A DNA stretch of 52,767 nt from Variovorax sp. KBW07 (GTDB lineage: Bacteria; Pseudomonadota; Gammaproteobacteria; Burkholderiales; Burkholderiaceae_C): contig NZ_QAJK01000131.1 in assembly GCF_003852515.1 (NCBI RefSeq), forward strand, positions 1 through 52,767, given 5' to 3'. Shown piece by piece: positions 1 through 9,186 of the stretch. The notes below the pieces were generated by a model, which saw only the letters and a program-made list of their open reading frames with translations, ran no database searches and was not told the origin of the DNA. Numbering within the stretch: the stretch's first letter is position 1; each line of letters begins with the position of its first letter. A program made the position numbers and the translations under genes.

Positions 1-130
1 GCGGACAGGGCTCGCAGCTGTCTGAGCCGCAGGCGAGTTCTGCGAGACCCCGCGAAACGCGAGCACCGCAGGGCAGCCCGAAGGGCCGGCACAGCGGGGC
101 TGACCGGGCCGTACCGCGTACCGGGCGCTC
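1..130. repeat. Possible dispersed intergenic repeat at left edge
   Basis: No convincing gene is seen in the first 265 bases. The first ~130 bases hold short inverted and direct motifs: CTCGCAG at 11-17 with its complement CTGCGAG at 40-46, and a doubled GTACCG near 110-122. The text resembles, from memory, non-coding sequence scattered through Comamonadaceae genomes and often mis-annotated as short proteins. This is recollection, not a search result. Bases 131-265 look like an ordinary leader for the next gene, with a TAAAAT hexamer at 209-214. Confidence 0.3.
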
Positions 131-265
131 TCCACAACGGATGCCCCGCGGCCGCCCCTAGCACAAGGGCAACGAAAAACACACAGGCAAAGCCCCCAAG
201 CCCTGCCCTAAAATCCACCCCCCCGGCTACATGGGCGCGCAGCGCCTGGCCAAGGGCCCCACCCG

Positions 266-3200
266 ATGAATGCTCCGACCGCGTTGAACGCGTTGTTGTC
301 GCAGGCCGCAGAGCCCGCACGACTGCGCGAGATCCCGTACAACTACACCAGCTTCTCCGACCGAGAGATCGTGATTCGCCTGCTCGGCGAACGAGGCTGG
401 GACCTGCTCCAGACCTTGCGTGCCGAGCGCCGCACCGGCCGATCGGCGCGCATGCTCTACGAGGTGCTGGGCGACATCTGGGTCGTGCAGCGCAACCCCT
501 ATCTTGTCGACGACCTGCTCGACAACCCGCGCCGCCGCGGCCAGCTGGTCGATGCCCTCAAGCACCGGCTGACCGAGGTCCAGAAGCGCCGCACCCCCGA
601 CAGCGACCTGCCGCGCGACCAACTGGTGGGCGAGCTCACCGGCCTCGTGAGCAACGCGGTGTCCACCTTCGACACCATGTTCCGCGACGTCGCCGCCCTG
701 CGCCGCAAGGCCACGCGCGTGCTGCGCCGGCTCACGGCAAAGGACAACATCAAGTTCGACGGCCTCTCGCGCGTGTCCCACGTGACCGACGCCACCGACT
801 GGCGCGTCGAATATCCGTTCGTCGTGCTGTGCCCCGACACCGAGACCGAAATGGCGCTGCTGGTCAAGGGCTGCATCGAGCTGGGCCTGACCATCATTCC
901 GCGCGGCGGCGGCACCGGCTACACCGGCGGCGCGATCCCGCTGACATGGAACAGCGTCGTCATCAACACTGAAAAGCTCGAGGCCATGACCGAGGTCGAG
1001 CACGTCTCGCTGCCTGGCCTCGAGGCGCCCGTGCCCACCATCTGGACCGAAGCCGGCGTGGTCACGCAGCGCGTGGCCGATGCGGCCGAGCGCGCGGGCT
1101 TCGTGTTCGCGGTCGACCCGACTTCCGCCGAAGCCTCGTGCGTCGGTGGCAACGTGGCGATGAACGCCGGCGGCAAGAAGGCCGTGCTGTGGGGCACCGC
1201 GCTCGACAACCTCGCCTCGTGGCGCATGGTCACGCCGCAGGCCGAGTGGCTCGAAGTCACGCGCATCGGCCACAACCTGGGCAAGATCCACGACGCCGAG
1301 CGCGCCGTGTTCGAGCTGCAGTATTTCGCGGCAGACGGCAAGACCAAGCTGCGCACCGAGCAGCTCGACATTCCCGGCAAGACCTTCCGCAAGGAAGGCC
1401 TCGGCAAGGACGTGACCGACAAGTTCCTCTCGGGCCTGCCGGGCATCCAGAAAGAGGGCTGCGACGGCCTCATCACCAGCTGCCGCTGGGTCGTGCACCG
1501 CATGCCGGCGCACACGCGCACCGTGTGCCTCGAGTTCTTCGGCAACGCCAAGGACGCGGTGCCCAGCATCGTCGAGATCAAGGATTTCATGTTCGCCGAG
1601 CAGAAGCGCTCGGGCGTGCTGTTGGCTGGCCTCGAACACCTTGACGACCGCTACCTCAAGGCGGTCGGCTACGCCACCAAGTCGAAGAAGCACGGCGGCT
1701 TGCCGAAGATGGTGCTGTTCGGCGACATCGCGGGCGACGACGCCGATGCGGTGGCGCGCGTGACCTCTGAAGTGGTGCGCATCGCCAACTCGCGCAGCGG
1801 CGAAGGCTTCATTGCCATCAGCCCCGAGGCGCGCAAGAAATTCTGGCTCGACCGCAAGCGCACGGCCGCCATCAGCAAGCACACCAACGCCTTCAAGATC
1901 AACGAAGACGTGGTGATCCCGCTGCCGCGCATGGCCGAGTACAGCGACGGCATCGAGCGCATAAACATCGAGCTGTCTTTGCAGAACAAGCTCGCGCTCA
2001 CCGATGAGCTCGAAGCCTTTCTCACACGGGGCAACCTGCCGCTGGGCAAGACCGACGACGCGCACGAGATTCCGGCGGCCGAGCTGCTCGAAGACCGCGT
2101 GGCGCAGGCCGTGTCGCTGGTGCAGGACACGCGCGCGTTGTGGGCCGGCTGGCTGCAGGACATCGACGGCCTGTTTGCGCAGCTGCAGGACCATTCCCTG
2201 CGCGCCAGCTGGAAGACGCAGTTGCGCCAGCCGCTGCAGGAGATTTTTTCGGGCGCCGAGTTCGCGCCGATCCTGGCCGAATGCACTGCGATCCACAAAC
2301 GCGTGCTCAAGGGCCGCGTGTGGGTCGCGCTGCACATGCACGCGGGCGACGGCAACGTGCACACCAACATCCCCGTCAACAGCGACAACTACGACATGCT
2401 GCAGACCGCGCATGCCGCAGTGGTGCGCATCATGGCGCTGGCGCGCAGCCTCGACGGCGTGATTTCGGGCGAGCACGGCATCGGCATCACCAAGCTTGAA
2501 TTCCTCAGCGACGAAGAGCTGAAGCCCTTCACCGACTACAAGAAGCGGGTCGACCCCGAAGGCCGCTTCAACAAGGGCAAGCTGCTGCGCGCACCGGCCG
2601 GCGAAGCCGTCACGCTGCACGCCGACCTGACCAACGCCTACACGCCGAGCTTCGGCCTCATGGGGCACGAGTCGCTGATCATGCAGCAGAGCGACATCGG
2701 CGCCATTGCCGACAGCGTGAAAGACTGCCTGCGTTGCGGCAAGTGCAAGCCGGTGTGCGCGACGCACGTGCCGCGCGCCAACCTGCTGTACAGCCCGCGC
2801 AACAAGATCCTCGCGACCTCGCTGCTGGTCGAGGCTTTTCTCTATGAAGAGCAGACGCGGCGCGGCATCAGCATCAAGCACTGGGAAGAGTTCGAGGACG
2901 TGGCCGACCACTGCACGGTGTGCCACAAGTGCCTCACGCCTTGCCCGGTGAAGATCGACTTCGGCGACGTGTCGATGAACATGCGCAACCTGCTGCGCAA
3001 GATGGGGCAGAAGAGCTTCCGCCCCGGCAACGCGGCCGCCATGTTCTTCCTCAACGCGACCAATCCGCAGACCATCAAGGCGGTGCGCGCGGGCATGGTG
3101 GGCGTGGGCTTCAAGGCGCAGCGGCTGGCCAACGATTTGTTGAGCCGCCTCGCGAAGAAGCAGACCGGCGCGCCGCCTGCCACGCTGGGGCCTGCGCCCA

Positions 3201-4144
3201 TCAAGGAGCAGGTGATCCACTTCATCAACAAGAAGATGCCGGGCAACCTGCCGAAGAAGACGGCGCGCGCGCTGCTCGACATCGAGGATGCCGACTACGT
3301 GCCGATCATCCGCAACCCGAAGGCGACCACCTCCGAAACCGAGGCGGTCTTCTACTTCCCGGGGTGCGGGTCGGAGCGGCTGTTCTCGCAGGTGGGCCTG
3401 GCCACGCAGGCCATGCTCTGGCATGCGGGCGTGCAGACGGTGTTGCCGCCCGGCTACCTGTGCTGCGGCTATCCGCAGCGCGGCAGCGGCCAGTTCGACA
3501 AGGCGGAGAAGATGATCACCGACAACCGGGTGCTCTTCCACCGCGTGGCGAACACGCTCAACTACCTCGACATCAAGACGGTGGTGGTGAGCTGCGGCAC
3601 CTGCTACGACCAGCTGCAGGGCTACCAGTTCGACAAGATCTTCCCGGGCTGCCGCATCATCGACATCCACGAGTACCTGCTCGAAAAGGGCATCACGCTG
3701 GCCGGTGCGGGCGGTGGCGGCTACCTGTACCACGACCCCTGCCATTCGCCGATGAAGCTGCAGGACCCGATGAAGACCGTGAAGGCGCTGGTCGGCGACA
3801 ACGTGCTCAAGAACGACCGCTGCTGCGGCGAGTCGGGCACGCTGGGCGTGTCGCGGCCCGACATCTCGACGCAGATCCGCTTCCGCAAGGAAGAGGAACT
3901 GAAGAAGGGCGAAGCCGCGCTGCGCGAGAGCGGCACGGTCGGCGCGACCGACAACGTGAAGATCCTCACCAGCTGCCCGAGCTGCCTGCAAGGCCTCTCG
4001 CGCTACGGCGACGACCTGAACAACGGCCTGCTCGAAGCCGACTACATCGTGGTCGAGATGGCCAATAAGATCCTCGGCGCCGACTGGATGCCAGCCTACG
4101 TGGAAGCGGCCAACCACGGCGGCATCGAACGGGTGCTGGTATGA
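266..4144 (+). CDS. DUF3683 FAD-binding / 4Fe-4S oxidoreductase (fused GlcD-GlcF-like)
   Basis: A 1292-residue fusion of a flavin dehydrogenase with an iron-sulfur subunit, as if GlcD and GlcF of glycolate oxidase were joined. The N-terminal ~180 residues match the DUF3683 region; a FAD-binding-4 domain follows ([11 protein letters not shown] near residue 212), then a FAD-oxidase C domain ending near EHGIGITK. Two ferredoxin-type CxxCxxCxxxC clusters begin at Cys821 and Cys883. Two CCG domains follow (CCG at 1066-1068 and 1186-1188, also SCGTC near 1110). Expected role: membrane-associated oxidation of a 2-hydroxy acid, perhaps D-lactate; the substrate is not readable from the sequence. The start is supported by AAGGG eight bases upstream. 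It overlaps the HIT gene by four bases (ATGA). Confidence 0.93.
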   Translation: MNAPTALNALLSQAAEPARLREIPYNYTSFSDREIVIRLLGERGWDLLQTLRAERRTGRSARMLYEVLGDIWVVQRNPYLVDDLLDNPRRRGQLVDALKHRLTEVQKRRTPDSDLPRDQLVGELTGLVSNAVSTFDTMFRDVAALRRKATRVLRRLTAKDNIKFDGLSRVSHVTDATDWRVEYPFVVLCPDTETEMALLVKGCIELGLTIIPRGGGTGYTGGAIPLTWNSVVINTEKLEAMTEVEHVSLPGLEAPVPTIWTEAGVVTQRVADAAERAGFVFAVDPTSAEASCVGGNVAMNAGGKKAVLWGTALDNLASWRMVTPQAEWLEVTRIGHNLGKIHDAERAVFELQYFAADGKTKLRTEQLDIPGKTFRKEGLGKDVTDKFLSGLPGIQKEGCDGLITSCRWVVHRMPAHTRTVCLEFFGNAKDAVPSIVEIKDFMFAEQKRSGVLLAGLEHLDDRYLKAVGYATKSKKHGGLPKMVLFGDIAGDDADAVARVTSEVVRIANSRSGEGFIAISPEARKKFWLDRKRTAAISKHTNAFKINEDVVIPLPRMAEYSDGIERINIELSLQNKLALTDELEAFLTRGNLPLGKTDDAHEIPAAELLEDRVAQAVSLVQDTRALWAGWLQDIDGLFAQLQDHSLRASWKTQLRQPLQEIFSGAEFAPILAECTAIHKRVLKGRVWVALHMHAGDGNVHTNIPVNSDNYDMLQTAHAAVVRIMALARSLDGVISGEHGIGITKLEFLSDEELKPFTDYKKRVDPEGRFNKGKLLRAPAGEAVTLHADLTNAYTPSFGLMGHESLIMQQSDIGAIADSVKDCLRCGKCKPVCATHVPRANLLYSPRNKILATSLLVEAFLYEEQTRRGISIKHWEEFEDVADHCTVCHKCLTPCPVKIDFGDVSMNMRNLLRKMGQKSFRPGNAAAMFFLNATNPQTIKAVRAGMVGVGFKAQRLANDLLSRLAKKQTGAPPATLGPAPIKEQVIHFINKKMPGNLPKKTARALLDIEDADYVPIIRNPKATTSETEAVFYFPGCGSERLFSQVGLATQAMLWHAGVQTVLPPGYLCCGYPQRGSGQFDKAEKMITDNRVLFHRVANTLNYLDIKTVVVSCGTCYDQLQGYQFDKIFPGCRIIDIHEYLLEKGITLAGAGGGGYLYHDPCHSPMKLQDPMKTVKALVGDNVLKNDRCCGESGTLGVSRPDISTQIRFRKEEELKKGEAALRESGTVGATDNVKILTSCPSCLQGLSRYGDDLNNGLLEADYIVVEMANKILGADWMPAYVEAANHGGIERVLV

Positions 4145-4587
4145 CGGTGCAAGGCTGCCCCTTGTGCGAAGGCCCCGGCGGCCGTGTCGTGTTCGAGGGC
4201 GCGAAGCTGCGCGTCATCCATGCCGAAGAGGCCGGGTTCCCTGCGTTCTATCGCGTGGTGTGGCGCGCGCATGCGGCCGAGTTCTCGGACCTCGACGCGT
4301 CTGACCGCGTGCTGTGCATGGAGGCTGTGACGGTGGTCGAGCAATGCCTGCGCGAGCACCTGAAGCCGGCCAAGATCAACCTTGCCGCGCTCGGCAACAT
4401 GGTGCCGCACCTGCACTGGCACGTGATCGCCCGCTTTGCGGACGACAGCCATTTTCCCGGCTCGGTCTGGGCGCCGGTGCAGCGCGAGGCCAACGCGGCG
4501 CAGCAGGCGGACGTCGCGGCGCGGCTGCCGGCCATCGAGGCTGCGATGATCGGGCGACTGGTCACACTGGGCACAAGGAGTTTCTGA
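4141..4587 (+). CDS. HIT family protein
   Basis: A 148-residue histidine-triad protein. The triad is seen as PHLHWHV with His90, His92 and His94, the nucleotide-binding and catalytic motif of the HIT superfamily of nucleoside phosphoramidate or dinucleotide hydrolases. The N-terminus has CPLCEG, a typical HIT cysteine pair. It overlaps the flavoprotein gene upstream by ATGA and the DUF971 gene downstream by one base, so the three are almost certainly translated from one transcript. The physiological substrate cannot be inferred. Confidence 0.9.
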   Translation: MTVQGCPLCEGPGGRVVFEGAKLRVIHAEEAGFPAFYRVVWRAHAAEFSDLDASDRVLCMEAVTVVEQCLREHLKPAKINLAALGNMVPHLHWHVIARFADDSHFPGSVWAPVQREANAAQQADVAARLPAIEAAMIGRLVTLGTRSF

Positions 4588-5000
4588 TGGCAGGTTTGAA
4601 ACCGGGCGCACCGACGCCGCAATCGATCACCGTGCACGGCCAGTCGCGTGTGCTGGAAGTCGGCTTCTCCGATGGCGCGACCTTTCGCATTCCCTTCGAG
4701 TTGATGCGCATCTATTCGCCGTCGGCCGAGGTGCAGGGCCATGGCCCGGGCCAGGAGATCCTGCAGACCGGCAAGCGCGACGTGGAACTGGCCAACCTGG
4801 AGCCGGTCGGCAACTACGCCGTGCAACCGACCTTCAGCGACGGCCACAACACCGGCATCTACTCGTGGGACCTGCTCTATGAGCTGGGCGCGAAGCAGGC
4901 CGAACTGTGGGCCCAGTACGAGCACCGGCTGGCGGAAGCAGGGGTGGACCGCGACACGCCGATGATCGAGAAGAGCGGTTCCGCCTGCAGCAGCCACTGA
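4587..5000 (+). CDS. DUF971 (GBBH-like N-terminal domain) protein
   Basis: A 137-residue protein matching the family annotated as DUF971, related to the N-terminal domain of gamma-butyrobetaine hydroxylase. Visible family features are the repeated beta-strand pattern around RVLEVGFSDG and the conserved GNYAVQPTFSDGHNTGIYSW stretch. A Ser/Cys-containing tail ends in SACSSH. No catalytic hydroxylase domain is attached. The start at ATG 4587 sits on the stop of the HIT gene and has AAGGAG about six bases upstream. Members are often found next to ubiE in betaproteobacteria, as here, but no function is established. Confidence 0.88.
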   Translation: MAGLKPGAPTPQSITVHGQSRVLEVGFSDGATFRIPFELMRIYSPSAEVQGHGPGQEILQTGKRDVELANLEPVGNYAVQPTFSDGHNTGIYSWDLLYELGAKQAELWAQYEHRLAEAGVDRDTPMIEKSGSACSSH

Positions 5001-5030
5001 GGCTTCCGCTGAAGCTCGCGATTTCCTCGT

Positions 5031-5100
5031 GCTATTGAAAAGATAGCCCTACAGGCAAGAAGGGCGGGCGTTTCAGCGCGCCCGCGTTTGAAGAAAAAAG
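5031..5100. repeat. Hairpin-containing intergenic repeat, copy A
   Basis: Between the DUF971 gene and ubiE. It starts with GCTAT (5031-5035), a 7-base A-rich loop and ATAGC (5043-5047), then runs through an ACAGGCAAGAAGGGCGGGCG-like body to a second hairpin, GCGGGCG (5064-5070) with CGCCCGC (5079-5085). The same order (A/T-rich CTAT..ATAG hairpin, then a GCG-rich body) recurs at 39714-39776. From memory this resembles a repeat common in Comamonadaceae intergenic regions. Confidence 0.55.
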
Positions 5101-5169
5101 CAACAAATGTCCGCCGTAGGCGCGGGGTCGTCGGCTTGATGTGCAGGCTTCCGGCCTAACATCGGTTGC

Positions 5170-5901
5170 ATGAGTACAACCCACTTCGGCTTCGAGAAAG
5201 TCGACGAAAGCGAGAAGGCGACACGCGTTCGCGGCGTCTTCGACTCGGTAGCCTCGCGCTACGACATCATGAACGACCTGATGTCGGCCGGCCTGCACCG
5301 CGCCTGGAAGGCGTACACCGTGATGGTTGCCAACGTGGGCGAAGGCTCGCGCGTGCTCGACATCGCGGGCGGCACCGGCGACCTCGCCATGGCCTTCGCC
5401 AAGAAGGTCGGCGCCACCGGCCAGGTGGTCCACACCGACATCAACGAAGCCATGCTGCGCACCGGCCGCGACCGTCTGCTCGACGCCGGCGTGTCGCTGC
5501 CCACCATGGTCTGCGACGCCGAGAAGCTGCCCTTTCCAGACAACCACTTCGACGTGGTCACGGTGGCCTTCGGCCTGCGCAACATGACGCACAAGGACAT
5601 CGCGCTCAAGGAAATGAATCGCGTGCTCAAGCCGCGCGGCAAGCTGCTGGTGCTCGAGTTCTCGAAGGTCGCCAAGCCGCTTGCCAAGGTCTACGACTGG
5701 TACTCCTTCAACGTGCTGCCGCGCCTGGGCAAGCTCGTGGCGGGCGACGATGCGAGCTATCGCTATCTCGCCGAATCGATCCGGATGCATCCCGCGCAAG
5801 AGGAGCTCAAGACCCTCATGAAAGAGGGCGGTTTCGGACATGTGGACTATCACAACATGACGGGTGGCGTGGCTGCTCTCCATGTTGGAATCAAATGTTG
5901 A
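5170..5901 (+). CDS. ubiE: Ubiquinone/menaquinone C-methyltransferase UbiE
   Basis: A 243-residue class I SAM-dependent methyltransferase, close to the ~250 residues of E. coli UbiE. SAM motif I is [11 protein letters not shown] (residues 62-72). The family signatures [17 protein letters not shown] near the N-terminus, [11 protein letters not shown], and [12 protein letters not shown] near the C-terminus are all present. It methylates the benzoquinol ring carbon in ubiquinone synthesis, and demethylmenaquinol where menaquinone is made. It is followed 32 bases later by a Tim44-like gene, then ubiJ and ubiB, forming a ubiquinone gene block. Confidence 0.97.
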   Translation: MSTTHFGFEKVDESEKATRVRGVFDSVASRYDIMNDLMSAGLHRAWKAYTVMVANVGEGSRVLDIAGGTGDLAMAFAKKVGATGQVVHTDINEAMLRTGRDRLLDAGVSLPTMVCDAEKLPFPDNHFDVVTVAFGLRNMTHKDIALKEMNRVLKPRGKLLVLEFSKVAKPLAKVYDWYSFNVLPRLGKLVAGDDASYRYLAESIRMHPAQEELKTLMKEGGFGHVDYHNMTGGVAALHVGIKC

Positions 5902-5933
5902 TGAAGCGAATCTTTCGCTCAAGAGGAGACGAC

Positions 5934-6971
5934 ATGAAGAGTTTGGGAACCTTGTTTTTGGCGGCTGTGATGGTGCTGGGCAGTGTCCAGGCCGAGGCCG
6001 CTCGCATGGGCGGTGGCAAGTCGGTCGGACGCCAGTCGTCCAACGTGACGCAACGCCAGGCCACGCCGCCCGCGGCGCCCGGCGCACCCGCGCAGCAGAA
6101 CGCCACCAACGCCGCGGGCAAGCCCGCGACGGCGGCACCGGCCGCGGCCGCGCCGAAGCGTCCGTGGGGCGCGATGCTCGGCGGCCTCGCAGCCGGCCTG
6201 GGCCTGGCATGGCTCGCACATTCGCTCGGCCTGGGTGCAGGCTTCGGCAACATCCTGCTGATCGGCCTGCTGGTGCTGGCCGGCGTGGTGGTGTGGCGCA
6301 TGATCAAGGCGCGCTCGCAGCAAGCCTCGGGCGGCAACCGCCAGGGCGGCTTCGCGTTCCAGGGTGCGGGCGCCAGCCCCACCAACGCCACGGCCCCCGC
6401 GCAGTACAGCCCGGCCAACGTGGGCAACGATGCTTCGGCCCGTCCGTGGGAGCGCAGCGCCACCGCCTTCGATGCCACGCCCGCAACGGACGCAGACCGC
6501 CACGGCAGCAGCCTTTCCGCGGCAGGCGCGGCGGCTGGTGGCAGCATGATCGGTTCGGCTCTGGCCGGCTCGCAGGCCTGGGGTACGCCCGCCGGCTTCG
6601 ACGTGGAAGGCTTCCTGGGTGCCGCCAAGCGCAACTTCGTGACGCTGCAGGACGCATGGGACCGCGCCGACGTGACGACGCTGCGCTCGATGATGACCGA
6701 CAGCATGGTCGACGAGATCCGCACGCAGCTGGCCGACCGCGCCAGCCACACCGGTGGTGCCTCGAACAAGACCGAAGTCGTGATGCTCGACGCCAAGCTG
6801 CTGGGCATCGAAGAACTGCCCGACGCCTACATGGCCAGCGTGGAGTTCTCCGGCATGATCCGCGAAGACGCGTCGGCGGGCCCGGGTCCGTTCCGCGAAG
6901 TCTGGAACATGACCAAGCCGACCAGCGGCAACAGCGGCTGGCTGGTTGCCGGCGTGCAAGCGCTGCAGTAA
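5934..6971 (+). CDS. Tim44-like domain membrane protein
   Basis: A 345-residue protein with a signal peptide (MKSLGTLFLAAVMVLGSVQA), a long Ala/Pro/Gln-rich linker, one or two membrane segments around residues 80-125, a second low-complexity stretch, and a C-terminal ~130-residue domain of the Tim44/TIM44-like fold. That fold binds membranes in mitochondrial Tim44 and MRPL45; bacterial homologues are poorly characterised. The start at 5934 is chosen because AAGAGGAG lies just upstream; the frame stays open further left inside ubiE, but that part does not look like protein. The position between ubiE and ubiJ-ubiB suggests co-expression with ubiquinone synthesis. Confidence 0.87.
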   Translation: MKSLGTLFLAAVMVLGSVQAEAARMGGGKSVGRQSSNVTQRQATPPAAPGAPAQQNATNAAGKPATAAPAAAAPKRPWGAMLGGLAAGLGLAWLAHSLGLGAGFGNILLIGLLVLAGVVVWRMIKARSQQASGGNRQGGFAFQGAGASPTNATAPAQYSPANVGNDASARPWERSATAFDATPATDADRHGSSLSAAGAAAGGSMIGSALAGSQAWGTPAGFDVEGFLGAAKRNFVTLQDAWDRADVTTLRSMMTDSMVDEIRTQLADRASHTGGASNKTEVVMLDAKLLGIEELPDAYMASVEFSGMIREDASAGPGPFREVWNMTKPTSGNSGWLVAGVQALQ

Positions 6972-6990
6972 AGCAAAAAGCTGAAGCGCG

Positions 6991-7018
6991 CCCGTCACAG
7001 GGCCGCGGCAGTGACGGG
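6991..7018 (+). terminator. Hairpin between Tim44-like gene and ubiJ
   Basis: A perfect 8-base inverted repeat, CCCGTCAC (6991-6998) and GTGACGGG (7011-7018), with a 12-base GC-rich loop. There is no T tract, so it is either a weak attenuator or an mRNA-stability structure rather than a classical intrinsic terminator. Confidence 0.4.
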
Positions 7019-7023
7019 ATAAT
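7018..7023 (+). promoter_or_regulatory. Candidate -10 box just upstream of ubiJ
   Basis: GATAAT lies seven bases before the ubiJ ATG. No good -35 is visible at 16-18 bases upstream. If used, transcription would begin at or next to the start codon, giving a leaderless message. The only ribosome-binding-like run (GGGGA) touches the ATG and is too close to work normally. Confidence 0.25.
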
Positions 7024-7029
7024 GGGGAC

Positions 7030-7611
7030 ATGGCTACACCATCGTCCCCTTTTTCTTTTCTCGGCGACCTCTTCAATCGCATCGGCGAACGCCTCCAGCC
7101 TCCGGGTTGGGCGGTCCACGAGATCCAGCACCGCGCGGTCCTGTTCCTGAACCACGTGCTGCAGCAGGAGCCAGAAGCCCAGCAGCGGCTGCTGCGCCAG
7201 CAGGGGCGGGTGGTGCGCTTCCAGTGGCGCTTCGTGACGATGGAACTCGTGGCCACGCCGGCAGGCCTGCTCGACCTGGCCCCTGAAGGCTCGGTGCCCG
7301 AGCTCACCCTCACCGTGACCGACGATTCCCCCTTCGACATCGCCCGCGCCACGCTGCGCGGCGACAAGCCCGCGGTGCAGATCGTCGGCGACGTGCAGCT
7401 GGCCGCCGAGGTCAACTGGCTGGTCGACCACGTGCGCTGGGACGTCGAGGACGACCTTGCCCGCGTGATCGGCGACGTCCCCGCGCACACCCTGGGCAAC
7501 GGCGTGCGCCGCGTCGTGGGCGCGCTGCGCCAGTTCGTCGGCGACCGCACGGCACGCGCCGATGGTTCGTCGACCGGCTCGGCAGCGGGCTCGGCAGGTC
7601 GGGCCGAATGA
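7030..7611 (+). CDS. ubiJ: Ubiquinone biosynthesis accessory factor UbiJ (SCP2 domain)
   Basis: A 193-residue protein matching UbiJ/YigP, with an SCP2 (sterol carrier protein 2) lipid-binding domain in the first ~110 residues. UbiJ binds ubiquinone intermediates and with UbiK organises the soluble Ubi metabolon. Identification rests on the SCP2-like pattern ([19 protein letters not shown]), the length, and its location between ubiE and ubiB, the same order as ubiE-ubiJ-ubiB in E. coli. The C-terminal end is a Ser/Gly/Ala-rich tail. It overlaps ubiB by four bases (ATGA). Confidence 0.88.
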   Translation: MATPSSPFSFLGDLFNRIGERLQPPGWAVHEIQHRAVLFLNHVLQQEPEAQQRLLRQQGRVVRFQWRFVTMELVATPAGLLDLAPEGSVPELTLTVTDDSPFDIARATLRGDKPAVQIVGDVQLAAEVNWLVDHVRWDVEDDLARVIGDVPAHTLGNGVRRVVGALRQFVGDRTARADGSSTGSAAGSAGRAE

Positions 7612-9173
7612 GGCGCTTCTACCGCGGCGTATTCATCGTCTGGGTCGCGCTGCGCTACGGTCTCGACGAGCTCGTGCTCACGAGCTTCCAGAAGCCATGG
7701 CTGCGTGTTGTGGCGCGCATCGTCTCGGTCGGGCGCAACCTCGACGCGCCGCGCGGCCAGCGGTTGCGCGAAGCGCTGGAGCGCCTGGGCCCCATCTTCG
7801 TGAAGTTCGGCCAGGTGCTGTCGACCCGGCGCGACCTGCTGCCGCCCGACATTGCCGACGAACTCGCCTTCCTGCAGGACCGCGTACCGCCGTTCCCTTC
7901 GGCGGTGGCCGTGGCGACCATCGAGCGCGCATTCCGCCGCCCGGTGAGCGACGTCTTCGTGCAGTTCGACGAAACCCCGATCGCCAGTGCATCGATCGCG
8001 CAGGTGCACTTTGCCGTCATCCGCACCAAGGAGGGCGCGCTGCGCGATGTCGCCGTCAAGGTGCTGCGCCCCAACATGCGCGGCGTGATCGAGAAAGACC
8101 TGGCGCTGATGGCCATGATGGCCGCCTGGGTCGAGAAGCTCTCGCCCGACGGCAAGCGCCTGAAGCCGCGCGAGGTGGTCGGCGAGTTCGACAAGTACCT
8201 GCACGACGAGCTCGACCTGGTGCGCGAGGCGGCCAACGCGGCCCAGCTGCGCCGCAACATGGCATCGCTCGAGCTGGTGCTCATTCCCGAGATGTTCTGG
8301 GACTTCTGCCACCCCGAAGTCATCGTGATGGAGCGCATGAACGGCGTGCCCATTGCCCAGATGGACCGCCTGCGCGCGGCCGGCGTCGACATTCCCAAGC
8401 TGGCGCGCGACGGCGTCACGATCTTCTTCACCCAGGTGTTCCGCGACGGCTTCTTCCATGCCGACATGCACCCGGGCAACATCCAGGTGAGCCTGGAGCC
8501 CGAGACTTTCGGGCGCTACATATCGCTCGATTTCGGCATCATCGGCACGCTCACCGAGTCGGACAAGGAATACCTGGCGCAGAACTTCGTGGCCTTCTTC
8601 CGTCGCGACTACAAGCGCGTGGCCGAGCTGCACCTCGAAAGCGGCTGGGTGCCCGAGGGCACGCGAATCGACGAGCTCGAAGCCGCCATCCGCACCGTCT
8701 GCGAACCGTACTTCGACCGGCCGCTGAAAGAAATTTCACTCGGCATGGTGCTGATGCGGCTGTTCCAGACCTCGCGCCGCTTCCACGTCGAGATCCAGCC
8801 GCAGCTGGTGCTGCTGCAGAAGACGCTGCTCAACATCGAGGGCCTGGGCCGCAGCATCGACCCCGAGCTCGACCTCTGGCACACCGCCAAGCCCTTCCTC
8901 GAAAAATGGATGGTCGACCAGATCGGCCCGAAGAAGCTGTTCCAGCAATTGAAGGCCGAGGCCCCGCGCTACGCGAAATTGCTGCCGCAATTGCCCCGCC
9001 TGCTGCACGATTTCCTTGAAAATCGGCCCGCCGACAACCGGCGCGAACTGCTCGAACTGCTGGCCGAGCAAAAGCGCACCAACCGGTTGCTGCAGACCAT
9101 CGTCTACGGTGGCATAGGTTTTGTATTGGGGTTGCTCGCCATGCAGTTGCTGGTGCGCGTGCGCTTGTTCTAG
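7608..9173 (+). CDS. ubiB: Ubiquinone biosynthesis protein kinase-like UbiB
   Basis: A 521-residue member of the UbiB/ADCK/COQ8 atypical kinase family. The KxGQ motif is seen as [19 protein letters not shown], the ATP-binding lysine in VAVKVLRP, the catalytic-loop equivalent in [10 protein letters not shown] and the metal-binding motif in SLDFGIIG. Two hydrophobic segments close the C-terminus, as expected for a membrane-anchored UbiB. The family has ATPase activity needed for ubiquinone synthesis, probably moving lipid precursors out of the membrane. Start coupling to ubiJ by ATGA supports the chosen start. Confidence 0.96.
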   Translation: MRRFYRGVFIVWVALRYGLDELVLTSFQKPWLRVVARIVSVGRNLDAPRGQRLREALERLGPIFVKFGQVLSTRRDLLPPDIADELAFLQDRVPPFPSAVAVATIERAFRRPVSDVFVQFDETPIASASIAQVHFAVIRTKEGALRDVAVKVLRPNMRGVIEKDLALMAMMAAWVEKLSPDGKRLKPREVVGEFDKYLHDELDLVREAANAAQLRRNMASLELVLIPEMFWDFCHPEVIVMERMNGVPIAQMDRLRAAGVDIPKLARDGVTIFFTQVFRDGFFHADMHPGNIQVSLEPETFGRYISLDFGIIGTLTESDKEYLAQNFVAFFRRDYKRVAELHLESGWVPEGTRIDELEAAIRTVCEPYFDRPLKEISLGMVLMRLFQTSRRFHVEIQPQLVLLQKTLLNIEGLGRSIDPELDLWHTAKPFLEKWMVDQIGPKKLFQQLKAEAPRYAKLLPQLPRLLHDFLENRPADNRRELLELLAEQKRTNRLLQTIVYGGIGFVLGLLAMQLLVRVRLF

Positions 9174-9186
9174 AGGAGTCTTTGCC

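Noticed and set aside
227-4117. Open - strand frame of 1296 codons opposite the flavoprotein gene
   Set aside because: Antisense shadow of a GC-rich gene: His/Arg/Ala-rich translation with no domain, against a + strand frame full of motifs.
5919-8633. Open - strand frame of 904 codons across the Tim44-like, ubiJ and ubiB genes
   Set aside because: Spans three genes with clear motifs on the + strand; its translation has no recognisable fold.
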